A stretch of DNA of 64,000 bases. It comes from Cellvibrio sp. 79. GTDB taxonomy: Bacteria; Pseudomonadota; Gammaproteobacteria; Pseudomonadales; Cellvibrionaceae. Location: positions 94,794 through 158,793 of the forward strand of contig MVDH01000001.1 of assembly GCA_003056245.1 (NCBI GenBank), given 5' to 3'. Below, one piece after another: positions 56,926 through 64,000 of this stretch; the stretch's first letter is position 1, and the number at the start of each line of letters is the position of its first letter. The notes beneath the pieces are model-generated. The model was not told the origin of the DNA. It saw only the letters and a program-made list of their open reading frames with translations, and made no database searches. A program made the translations under genes and the position numbers.

Positions 56926-56943
56926 GGCTAACTAGTTGAGTGA

Positions 56944-58944
56944 TTACTTGGGAAATTGTTTTACCGCGCGCTCCAGTTGCTCTATGTGCGCGGTCTGGTT
57001 TTGATAGGCAATTTGTACAAAAAGCTGGTGGATGTTGCGCAATGCGTGGCTGTGTTGCGGCGCATTGACGAGGATGCGCTGGATAAAATCACCGAGTGTT
57101 TCGCCTTGGCCGCGAACATAACCAAATTGCTTCAGTTTCTGTTCCAGTTTTTTAATGGCTTTTAATTCGCGGCGCAGTAGTAGTGATGGCCGACGGCGCA
57201 CCAGCACCCACGCAAAAATTGCTGCACTGACTAACCCAAACCCGATCAACCAAAGTGTCAGGCGCCAACTTTCGGTTCCGCCCAGTAAGCGCGACAGTAG
57301 TCCTTCCTGGGCCTCATTGTCGTAATTGAGTACCCACCGTTGCCATACATAATTGGCAGCGTCCCAACGAGCCTGTATTTGCAAGAGCAGCGACGAATTT
57401 TGCCAGGCACTATTAACCAGTTCGCGATCAGATTCACCCAATGCTGCACTCATTCCCAGTTCGATACGGTTGGGGGCCACAGCGGCAGTAGGGTCGATCA
57501 TTTGCCAGCCTTTGCCTTCGATCCAGACTTCAGTCCAGGCATGGGCATCGGATTGCCGCACTAATAAATAGTTTTCTACCGGATTCCAGCGCCCGCCCTG
57601 ATAACCCACCACCAGCCGGACCGGAATACCGGCGGCGCGTAACAGGAAACCGAAACTGCTGGCAAAGTGTTCACAAAATCCCCGTTTGCTTTGAAACAGG
57701 AATTCATCCACGGAATGAGTGCCCAGCTCGGGTGGTTGAAGGGTATAGCTGAACTCGCGACGGAAGAGTGCCAAGGTGTTATCGATGATCTGTTGGTCAG
57801 TCAATTGTTGCGCGCGCCAGGACTCTACTAACGCACGCGCCTGCGGATTGCTGCTTGAGGGTAAACGCGTGTAAATGTCACGCTGTATTGACGGTAATCG
57901 CGGTGCTTCCGGCCACTCCACTTGCAGGGCCGATTTGACCTCGTAGCGCATGCGCTGGGACAGCGGGACATAGTTCATCAACAAGGAATCGGCGGTAATG
58001 CGGATGCTGTTAGTCGTGTTGGTTGCCGATAGCGGCGTCATCAGACTGAATAGCCAGGGTTGGCCATGGGGTTCAACAATGATGCTGTAGTCGATGAGTG
58101 CTTGCTTGTTGCCCGAATCCCTATCCGGCGCACGTCCCCAACTGTCACGCATCTTCCAGGCGCGCCCATCAAAGGTATCTAGCACCAATCCACGCCAATA
58201 AAGCTGGTTGGGAGGAAGGGGTGTTTGATTGTTAAATGCAACGCGGAACGCTGGTTCCTGGCTCAGTGCAAGGTTGCCCAGGTCGCCGGGCGCCACGGTA
58301 TCGGTAAAACCGGTTTTTGCAGTCTGCTGGTTGGGAATTGCCCATAACGGCCCCAACCGTGGCGCAACCACAAACAGCACTAGCATTAACGGCAATGCAT
58401 GCAGGATGATGGCACCACCGCGCTTCAGGCGTAGCGTCGGGATTTGCATGCGGGTGAGATACAGCGAGCGCCAGCAGGTAATCAACAACAACATGCTAAC
58501 AAGGCCGAAGGCGGCAGCTTGCGGTGTCTGGCTAAACAGCAATTGTGAGGCGGTGATGATAAAACCGATGAAGATCAGGAATTGCGCATCCCGTATTGCA
58601 TTGACTTCCAGTAGCTTGAGTGAGAAGGCACAGACCAGTAACCCGATCATGGTTTCAGTGCCGGTTCTACTCGAATAGCTGACGAGCATTCCTGCGACGC
58701 AAAGCGCGGTGAGAAGACCCTTTACCCATTTTCCGGGTGAACCCCAGCGGCCACGAAACATCTGGGTGCGCCACAAGGCGGATATGGCCCAGATCAGCCA
58801 TAACCAGGGCGGAAGGTTAAACAGTAACGGCAATATCAATACCGACTGCATGATCAGCAACCAGGCCAGCTTATCGCGCGCCAGGTATTCGGCGTGAACG
58901 GGGGGCGCAGTTTTCTGGCGGCGCGACCACCGTTGTTTGATCAT
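56944..58944 (-). CDS. TgpA-type membrane transglutaminase-like protein
   Basis: Protein of 666 residues. The N-terminal third has about six membrane helices (DUF3488-like), then a periplasmic transglutaminase domain with the Cys-His-Asp triad: RGFCEHFASSFGFLLRAAGIPVRLVVGY (Cys), SDAHAWTEVWI (His) and GWQMIDPTAAV (Asp). A late TM helix (LIGFGLVSAAIFAWVLV) precedes a DUF4129-like C-terminus. In Pseudomonas aeruginosa TgpA is essential and possesses transglutaminase activity. It is the last gene of a MoxR-DUF58-TgpA operon, overlapping DUF58 by four bases. Confidence 0.93.
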   Translation of the reverse strand: MIKQRWSRRQKTAPPVHAEYLARDKLAWLLIMQSVLILPLLFNLPPWLWLIWAISALWRTQMFRGRWGSPGKWVKGLLTALCVAGMLVSYSSRTGTETMIGLLVCAFSLKLLEVNAIRDAQFLIFIGFIITASQLLFSQTPQAAAFGLVSMLLLITCWRSLYLTRMQIPTLRLKRGGAIILHALPLMLVLFVVAPRLGPLWAIPNQQTAKTGFTDTVAPGDLGNLALSQEPAFRVAFNNQTPLPPNQLYWRGLVLDTFDGRAWKMRDSWGRAPDRDSGNKQALIDYSIIVEPHGQPWLFSLMTPLSATNTTNSIRITADSLLMNYVPLSQRMRYEVKSALQVEWPEAPRLPSIQRDIYTRLPSSSNPQARALVESWRAQQLTDQQIIDNTLALFRREFSYTLQPPELGTHSVDEFLFQSKRGFCEHFASSFGFLLRAAGIPVRLVVGYQGGRWNPVENYLLVRQSDAHAWTEVWIEGKGWQMIDPTAAVAPNRIELGMSAALGESDRELVNSAWQNSSLLLQIQARWDAANYVWQRWVLNYDNEAQEGLLSRLLGGTESWRLTLWLIGFGLVSAAIFAWVLVRRRPSLLLRRELKAIKKLEQKLKQFGYVRGQGETLGDFIQRILVNAPQHSHALRNIHQLFVQIAYQNQTAHIEQLERAVKQFPK

Positions 58945-59930
58945 CGCCGGGTCGCTCCGGGCAGATTAAATTCTGCCAGTGCTTTCAGTACGGCGTGCAA
59001 ATGCGCATCACCCAGCGCAGGTTCCAGGGTTGTGCCGGGCAAACTCAAACCGTAAGGAATTTGCCGTTGTTGATACTCCAGCGCCCAGTAGCATAGCCCG
59101 GACAAACGCGGCTCTTGCGGTAGGGCGACGCTATCCCAGTCCAGCCATTTTTCGGCAGAAAAAAACGCTTCGTATTCTTTGGTAAACAAGCCTTTTTCCT
59201 GGGCAAATTGTTTCCAGGCGATGTGTTTGATCGGATCTCCCGCCTGATAGCCGCGCAGGCCGGAAAAATCATCGCCGCCGCGCTGGCTGCTGCCCCCTTC
59301 CTGCTGCCCGTCATTTGATAGATGTTTAGGTTCTTCGCTAGCGATGGGGGTGGGGTAAATAAGTGCTTGTGCATCCAGGTTAAGCCAGGTCCAGCAGCGG
59401 ATAATCCCCAGCGGAAAATAGCTTTGCACCAGCAATCGCCCCGGTTGCAGGTAACCGCGTTCCTTACTTTGGGCGAGCAGGTTTACACGCAAGGGCTCAT
59501 TCGGATTGAGGGTGACTAACTGGGTGTCGCCCCCGGGCCAACGCAACTCCAGGTAATCACAACCGAACTTATGGGTTGCCGTCAGCTCCAGGGTGAAGAC
59601 GGCAGGCTCACCGGCAAACGCCGGTTTTGCGCCTACAAATTGCACTGTCATCCCTGCCATATTGGCAAATGCATGGAGGATGGACACTACGAAAATACTG
59701 ATCATCAGATAAGCCAGCGCCAGGATCAGGTTGTTCTGATAATTGGTGCCCAGCATCCAGATAATCACAATGATCAATAAGTACATCAATCCCGCAAGAT
59801 TGGGAAAGGTGTAAAGATTTTTGCGATTCAGGGTGACTGTCAGTGTGGTGGGGGTACGTTGGTCTATCCAGCGGTAAAACCGGTTTTCCCAGGCGATACG
59901 CCAGTTACTCAATGGCCTGCTCATTTGCAT
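58941..59930 (-). CDS. DUF58 domain membrane protein
   Basis: Protein of 329 residues. Two membrane helices near the N-terminus (LAGLMYLLIIVIIWMLG and LAYLMISIFVVSILHAF), then a cytoplasmic domain with the DUF58 hallmark FSGLRGYQAGDPIKHIAWKQFAQEKGLFTKEYE. DUF58 proteins resemble VWA folds and work with MoxR ATPases. Coupled at both ends: it overlaps the ATPase gene by one base and TgpA by four. Confidence 0.93.
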   Translation of the reverse strand: MQMSRPLSNWRIAWENRFYRWIDQRTPTTLTVTLNRKNLYTFPNLAGLMYLLIIVIIWMLGTNYQNNLILALAYLMISIFVVSILHAFANMAGMTVQFVGAKPAFAGEPAVFTLELTATHKFGCDYLELRWPGGDTQLVTLNPNEPLRVNLLAQSKERGYLQPGRLLVQSYFPLGIIRCWTWLNLDAQALIYPTPIASEEPKHLSNDGQQEGGSSQRGGDDFSGLRGYQAGDPIKHIAWKQFAQEKGLFTKEYEAFFSAEKWLDWDSVALPQEPRLSGLCYWALEYQQRQIPYGLSLPGTTLEPALGDAHLHAVLKALAEFNLPGATRR

Positions 59931-60844
59931 TAGCCCAAAACATTTACACTATCGCGCAAATGCTTTATCAGGGGATCGGTGTCCTGGCTATGGCCGCGAC
60001 CACGAACACGATGACCTACTACCGCGGGCAATACTGCCTGAATATCTTCAGGAACCAGGTATTCGCGGTTGTGGATCAGTGCCCAGGCTTTGGCGCCGCG
60101 TAATAAAGCGAGCGCTCCGCGCGGTGAAAGGCCGTAAGTAAACTGGGTATCGCTGCGAGTAAACGCAACCAGTCGTTGTACATAATCCAGTAATGATTCA
60201 CTCGCTTTTACCTGCTGAACCGCTGTTTGGATTGCCGCCAATTGTTCCGTGGTAACCAGCGGTTCCAGTTGGCGGATGCGCGCGCGCGGGTCTACGCCTT
60301 CAAACAGCATCCGCTCGGACGCCGGGCTGGGATAACCCAATGAAATACGCATTAGAAACCGGTCGAGTTGGGATTCAGGTAGCGGGAACGTACCGCTTTG
60401 CGAAAGCGGGTTTTGGGTTGCTATCACAAAAAATGGCGTTGGCAGCGGCCGGCTTTTACCCTCAATCGTGACCTGGCCTTCTTCCATTGCCTCCAGCAAT
60501 GCACTTTGGGTTTTGGGCGAGCTGCGGTTGATTTCGTCGGCCAATAACACCTGGGTAAATACCGGGCCGGGATGAAATTTAAAAACACCCTGTTCGCGCT
60601 CAAAAATCGCCACACCCAAGATATCGGCGGGCAGCAAATCGCTGGTGAACTGCACCCGCTCGAACTTCAATCCCAACACTTTGGCAAGGCAATGGGCGAG
60701 GGTGGTTTTGCCCATACCGGGCAGGTCTTCTATCAATAAATGCCCTTCGGCAAACAAGCACGCTAATGCCAGTCGCACTTGCTGGTCTTTGCCTAGTAAC
60801 ACTTGATCGACTTGTTCAATAATCCGGGATATCAGTGACTGCAT
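59930..60844 (-). CDS. MoxR-family AAA+ ATPase
   Basis: Protein of 304 residues. Walker A DLPGMGKTTLAHCLA (about 40-54), Walker B LLADEINRSSPKTQSALLEAMEE, sensor FVIATQNPLSQSGTFPLPESQLDRFLMR, and the C-terminal lid GLSPRGALALLRGAKAWALIHNREYLVPEDI. A full-length MoxR-type chaperone-like ATPase, which would act on the DUF58 and TgpA proteins encoded downstream. First gene of that three-gene operon. Confidence 0.95.
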   Translation of the reverse strand: MQSLISRIIEQVDQVLLGKDQQVRLALACLFAEGHLLIEDLPGMGKTTLAHCLAKVLGLKFERVQFTSDLLPADILGVAIFEREQGVFKFHPGPVFTQVLLADEINRSSPKTQSALLEAMEEGQVTIEGKSRPLPTPFFVIATQNPLSQSGTFPLPESQLDRFLMRISLGYPSPASERMLFEGVDPRARIRQLEPLVTTEQLAAIQTAVQQVKASESLLDYVQRLVAFTRSDTQFTYGLSPRGALALLRGAKAWALIHNREYLVPEDIQAVLPAVVGHRVRGRGHSQDTDPLIKHLRDSVNVLG

Positions 60845-60937
60845 GGGAATCCTTCAAACAACGGTGATAAGTGCGAGCATAGCGCAGGGGCATTACTGGT
60901 GGGGATAAAGAATCGCAAAGCTGGCGGCTGGTTCACG

Positions 60938-61948
60938 TCAGTTGGCAATTAAACCCTCTGGAGGGGATGATGCCGCAACCACACAGTTGCGGCCACGTTG
61001 TTTGGCTTGGTAGACCGCTTTGTCGGCGCGATTAAACCAGTCTTCCAGTTTTTCGTCGGTCATTAGTTGTGCCAGTCCAAAAGACGCTGTCAATGTTCCT
61101 TCCGGGTCGCGCAGTTCCAGCTCGATTTGAACTCGCAGCTGCTCGGCAATGACCGCTGCATCTTCCAACCCGGTATTGCGGGCCAGTACAACAAACTCTT
61201 CGCCACCAAAGCGAAACACCCGGTCAGTTTTTCGCACCCGTTTAGTTAACAATCCGGCAAGGTCAATCAGCACCCCATCCCCCACGCTGTGGCCATATTT
61301 GTCGTTAACCATTTTGAAAAAATCCAGATCGAGCACGATCAGAGTTGCGGGCGTTTGGTTGCGGGCAAAATCATCAATGCTCATTTGCATATCATCATTC
61401 ATTGCGCGGCGATTCCCCAGATGGGTTAGCGCATCCTGTGTTGCATAGCCCTGTAATGACTCTTGCTGGCGAGTGGTCAGCAACGCAAATGAATAAGCCA
61501 TGCTTCCGCAAATCAACAAAGAGGAGAGCATGGCAAACATATGCGTCGGCGTTTCCAGTTTGGCAGCTATCGGCAGAATCGCCGCTATCGCCACTACATT
61601 GGTTAGCAGGCCTGTATTCGGTTTTAACAGGAAGAAATTGGCGAGCAGTGCCGGGAACAACCAAAACACAAAAATCGGTTCATTCAAATGTGCGACGGCA
61701 ACCGCACCGGCAGAATAAAGCCCCGCTGTAACATTGGAGATGAGTTGTGTTGCCTGCCCGCGCCACCAGGTATAACCGGCGCTACCCAGCGCCACTATCA
61801 CTATCAACAGATCCACTACGGCGTTCAACATCTGGCCATTCATGTAGCGAATCACTACGAATGGTGCGATGCCGAGGCTGGCTAAAATCGCAAATAAGTA
61901 AACCAGTCCCCGTTGGAACTTGTTTTTTGAGTCGGTGAGCATGGGCAC
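60938..61948 (-). CDS. GGDEF diguanylate cyclase with membrane sensor
   Basis: Protein of 336 residues; GTG 61948 has GGGAG at a suitable distance (ATG 61942 is an alternative). About six membrane helices in the first 170 residues (VYLFAILASLGIAPFVVI, AVVDLLIVIVALGSAGY and others), then a complete GGDEF domain: QDALTHLGNRRAMNDD, LDLDFFKMVNDKYGHSVGDGVL and active-site FRFGGEEFVVLA. It makes c-di-GMP from two GTP. I see no RxxD inhibition site just before the motif. Upstream of, and in line with, the MoxR gene, but 93 bases apart. Confidence 0.92.
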   Translation of the reverse strand: MPMLTDSKNKFQRGLVYLFAILASLGIAPFVVIRYMNGQMLNAVVDLLIVIVALGSAGYTWWRGQATQLISNVTAGLYSAGAVAVAHLNEPIFVFWLFPALLANFFLLKPNTGLLTNVVAIAAILPIAAKLETPTHMFAMLSSLLICGSMAYSFALLTTRQQESLQGYATQDALTHLGNRRAMNDDMQMSIDDFARNQTPATLIVLDLDFFKMVNDKYGHSVGDGVLIDLAGLLTKRVRKTDRVFRFGGEEFVVLARNTGLEDAAVIAEQLRVQIELELRDPEGTLTASFGLAQLMTDEKLEDWFNRADKAVYQAKQRGRNCVVAASSPPEGLIAN

Positions 61949-62158
61949 CGGCGATGTCTCCCTTTATGTAGCAGTGATTTTTATATCCTGACAGGGCAGG
62001 ATTTTTATAGTTCACAGCATAGCTGGTGATGGGGAACTTGCAGAATGATTTGGCGCGCGAGGCGCACACAAAAGTTATTAGGCTATTACCGGAAATTTCG
62101 CTACATTGCTCGCCGCAACCGGTCCGGTTGTTTTTAACAAACACAAAAGGGAAAAAAT

Positions 62159-62857
62159 ATGATTAAAAATTTGTTTTTTGGCTTGGCTTTTTTAGGTCTC
62201 TCTCTGACTGCCAGCGCAGGAGTAGTGACTATCGAATACTCAGGTACAGTTTCCAATCATTCTAACGGTGGATGGGGGCCTGATATTGGAACTCAGGTTG
62301 GTGGTGTAATAACAATCGATTTGTCCAAATCATCGGGCAAAGTATGGGAAAACTCCAATTCAATTGGGCACTATGCGTTTTCTTCCAACGGAATGGTGAC
62401 GAGTAGTGGTAACACTGGAACGGTAACGACCGGTACCGATTTTGTGGATGTTTACGATAATTCATATCAGGGGAGTAATCAGGATTATTTATGGTTGAAT
62501 GAAAATATATCCTATGACAGTTTCTGGACCTCATCGGGTTATGCGTGGAAATACACGGGTATTCAGCTGGGTATTTTATTTCAAGGATTGAACTGGATTA
62601 CTAATTTGTCCTTGGATAATTTAAATATCAACACTGCTGATCCAGCATTGCTCAATTCGTCATTTGGTGTATTTACTTACGGCTCCCACAGAACAGATTT
62701 AAACGGGAATGTTATTTTTTCTGATACCCGTTCAACATTGTTCAAGTTTGATTCATTGAAAATTACTTCGCCATTAGTCAATGTTCCTGAATCAGGTTCA
62801 GTTGCTTTATTGCTGATGGGAATGTTGGGGGTGATCTTGCGCCGTAGAGTGGTATAG
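62159..62857 (+). CDS. PEP-CTERM sorting domain protein
   Basis: Protein of 232 residues; signal peptide 1-20 (LGLSLTASAG). The exported domain is rich in Ser, Asn, Gly and Thr and mostly beta (VTIEYSGTVSNHSNGGWGPD, VGGVITIDL), similar in style to the gene at 5141. Tail VPESGSVALLLMGMLGVILRRR is a regular PEP-CTERM signal. Function unknown; probable exosortase substrate. Followed by a 14 bp hairpin at 62872. Confidence 0.87.
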   Translation: MIKNLFFGLAFLGLSLTASAGVVTIEYSGTVSNHSNGGWGPDIGTQVGGVITIDLSKSSGKVWENSNSIGHYAFSSNGMVTSSGNTGTVTTGTDFVDVYDNSYQGSNQDYLWLNENISYDSFWTSSGYAWKYTGIQLGILFQGLNWITNLSLDNLNINTADPALLNSSFGVFTYGSHRTDLNGNVIFSDTRSTLFKFDSLKITSPLVNVPESGSVALLLMGMLGVILRRRVV

Positions 62858-62871
62858 CGCTAATTGCCAGG

Positions 62872-62905
62872 AATAACTTGCTCACTTAATTGTGGGCAAG
62901 TTATT
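62872..62905 (+). terminator. Hairpin after PEP-CTERM gene
   Basis: Stem AATAACTTGCTCAC / GTGGGCAAGTTATT (one G-T pair) with a TTAATT loop. There is no real T-run beyond the stem, so termination is likely but not certain. Confidence 0.55.
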
Positions 62906-62964
62906 ACACAGAGATGTATTGCAAGGTATCGTTAACAAAATCGATAAGACGTATTTGCACACAC

Positions 62965-63237
62965 TTAAGTGATATCACTTAGTCTTTTCATCGCCTCATT
63001 CGCTGTCAGTTCACGAGGTTGTTGAGCCGCTGTTTTATCTTGTTGTGCCGTTTTGGTTGTATTTGTTTTTTCCGCCGCTACTTCGATGAGCTTGGCCATC
63101 GCTTGGTGCGGGAAACTATGATTAAAAACAATTCCGCCTATTGGCTTCCAGCCCTGGTTTAATTTTTCACTCACTTTTGCTTCGAAATCCTCAAAACCCT
63201 TATCGCTAACAATTACCTTATAAATTAACTTCTTCAC
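62965..63237 (-). CDS. DUF1737 domain protein
   Basis: Protein of 90 residues, no signal peptide. KLIYKVIVSDKGFEDFEAKVSEKLNQGWKPIGGIVF is the compact DUF1737 pattern (a strand, a helix, then G-W-x-P-x-G-G). The C-terminal half is a polar, Lys/Thr/Gln-rich extension (EKTNTTKTAQQDKTAAQQ) that is probably disordered. Role unknown. Confidence 0.8.
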   Translation of the reverse strand: MKKLIYKVIVSDKGFEDFEAKVSEKLNQGWKPIGGIVFNHSFPHQAMAKLIEVAAEKTNTTKTAQQDKTAAQQPRELTANEAMKRLSDIT

Positions 63238-63339
63238 GTAAAACTCCGTTACTAATGACTATGATATCCAGTGCGCGGCATTGTAATAGAAAAAATTGCG
63301 AAACCGATAGCGGATTGCAAAAATAATATTGCCTGCAAA

Positions 63340-64000
63340 TTATTTTATGGGTTGCGGTATTTCCAGCCATTCATCAATTCGTTTTTCCATATAGCTATAA
63401 AACGGATTTGCATTCAGTCGCTGATTGGTATCAGCAGCAAGCGCCAGCGTATTTCTTTCACCGCGGAAATTCAGGTTGCCTAAACGGATGCCGTAAAATT
63501 CGCCTTCATCCGGTTCTAGCCCATAAGTGGGGTCATTGATGGGGAAGGGCAGGGCAATATGGGAGAGGGAGAAAACTCCGCGTGGAAACTCCAATGATAA
63601 AGGCATTTCTTTGTCATCGGATGATTCCGCATTGCGGCGCCATTCGCTCACCTGATGGCTACTGGAATTGGTGTTGCCAATCCTCACAAGATTATAATTT
63701 TTCGGATTGCCATCAACGAAAACCCTGGTAAACAACTCAGTACTTGCACTGCGTGTGATAGGCAAATAATTTTGGTGGCGGTTAATGTCAAAAATCACCA
63801 GCTCATTTTTATACGGCTGAAATTTATGTGCAAAAAAATGCTCGACAGCGGCAGTGCTGATAGTCGCATCCATCAAGGATTGAAATCCCAGCACCGGTGG
63901 AAAGTTTTTCAAACCAACACTTTTCTCTACCATCGTCATTTTTTCTTCTAAATTCCTGGTAAGGCTGCGTGCTTGCCAACCCGCATTGACAGTAAATGAA
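63340..64000 (-). CDS. Alpha/beta-hydrolase-like protein, 5' end off window
   Basis: The reading frame is open to the right edge: twenty more codons lie upstream of the internal ATG at 63939, starting SFTVNAGWQARSLTRNLEEK. So 219 C-terminal residues are visible. LKNFPPVLGFQSLMDATISTAAVEHFFAH and KNELVIFDINRHQNYLP read like the acid-base end of a serine alpha/beta hydrolase (Asp in VIFDINRH); the nucleophile elbow must lie outside. Then a large beta-rich segment (FPRGVFSLSHIALPFPINDPTYG) and the end EWLEIPQPIK. Substrate unknown, and the family call is tentative. Confidence 0.55.
   Translation of the reverse strand, partial: SFTVNAGWQARSLTRNLEEKMTMVEKSVGLKNFPPVLGFQSLMDATISTAAVEHFFAHKFQPYKNELVIFDINRHQNYLPITRSASTELFTRVFVDGNPKNYNLVRIGNTNSSSHQVSEWRRNAESSDDKEMPLSLEFPRGVFSLSHIALPFPINDPTYGLEPDEGEFYGIRLGNLNFRGERNTLALAADTNQRLNANPFYSYMEKRIDEWLEIPQPIK

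Overview
The window looks like a chromosomal segment of a polysaccharide-degrading gammaproteobacterium close to Cellvibrio (Cellvibrionaceae). The signs are secreted modular enzymes joined by long poly-serine linkers, a CBM2-GH6 cellulase, an AA10 lytic polysaccharide monooxygenase with CBM5 and CBM73 modules like Cellvibrio japonicus LPMO10A, several PEP-CTERM proteins and a TonB-dependent receptor. I saw no tRNA, rRNA, CRISPR array, prophage or intact insertion sequence. The placement is inferred from gene content, not from a marker gene.

Layout. 1-3815 (-) is the 5' part of a very large secreted cellulase, CBM2-GH6-GH6-PKD, whose two catalytic domains come from a nearly identical 1.37 kb tandem duplication; it runs off the left edge. 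3816-5140 is AT-rich and mostly empty. 5141-8806 holds a PEP-CTERM protein, a divergent GST/HxlR pair, a small LNG-repeat protein coupled to a secreted cysteine-containing protein, and a nucleotidyltransferase-like gene. 9071-17315 is an oxidative/secretory cluster: two sorbosone-dehydrogenase-type beta-propellers (one fused to a PEBP domain), a PRC-barrel protein, an HExxH secreted protease with a crystallin-like tail, a DksA-like protein and the LPMO. 17694-21121 has a small hydrophilic protein and ppc.

21586-25839 is a five-gene minor pilin operon (PilE-, FimT/GspH-, PilV-, PilW- and PilX-like, the last unusually large). 26099-37901 is a complete accessory chemotaxis operon, MCP-cheY-STAS-cheA-cheW-MCP-MCP-cheR-cheD-cheB-REC/EAL, with no cheZ. 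38207-41167 carries a VOC protein, a deacetylase-fold protein that seems to lack its catalytic metal site, and a secreted helical protein. 41387-46090 pairs a YfiR-domain hybrid histidine kinase with a TonB-dependent receptor. 46134-47859 encodes two adjacent citrate-synthase-fold proteins with altered active-site motifs.

48014-64000 holds a YbaL-type cation/proton antiporter, a DUF1993 protein, a pilin-like fusion protein and a small membrane protein. Next comes an ECF sigma factor translationally coupled to a VWA (YfbK-type) protein that carries TonB-receptor plug-like segments. Three more PEP-CTERM genes, a MoxR-DUF58-TgpA operon, a GGDEF diguanylate cyclase, a DUF1737 protein and the 3' part of an alpha/beta hydrolase-like gene complete the window.

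Working together: the GH6 enzyme and the LPMO attack crystalline polysaccharide, and the PQQ-type propellers could supply electrons or peroxide. The pili, chemotaxis array, c-di-GMP enzymes (EAL at 36678, GGDEF at 61948) and the YfiR-type kinase would control movement toward, and attachment to, the substrate. The strongest candidates for undescribed biology are the sigma factor/VWA-plug chimera (52386-55237), the LNG-repeat pair with a terminator embedded in a signal-peptide coding region (7234-8227), the paired citrate-synthase-like proteins (46134-47859) and the tandem GH6 enzyme.
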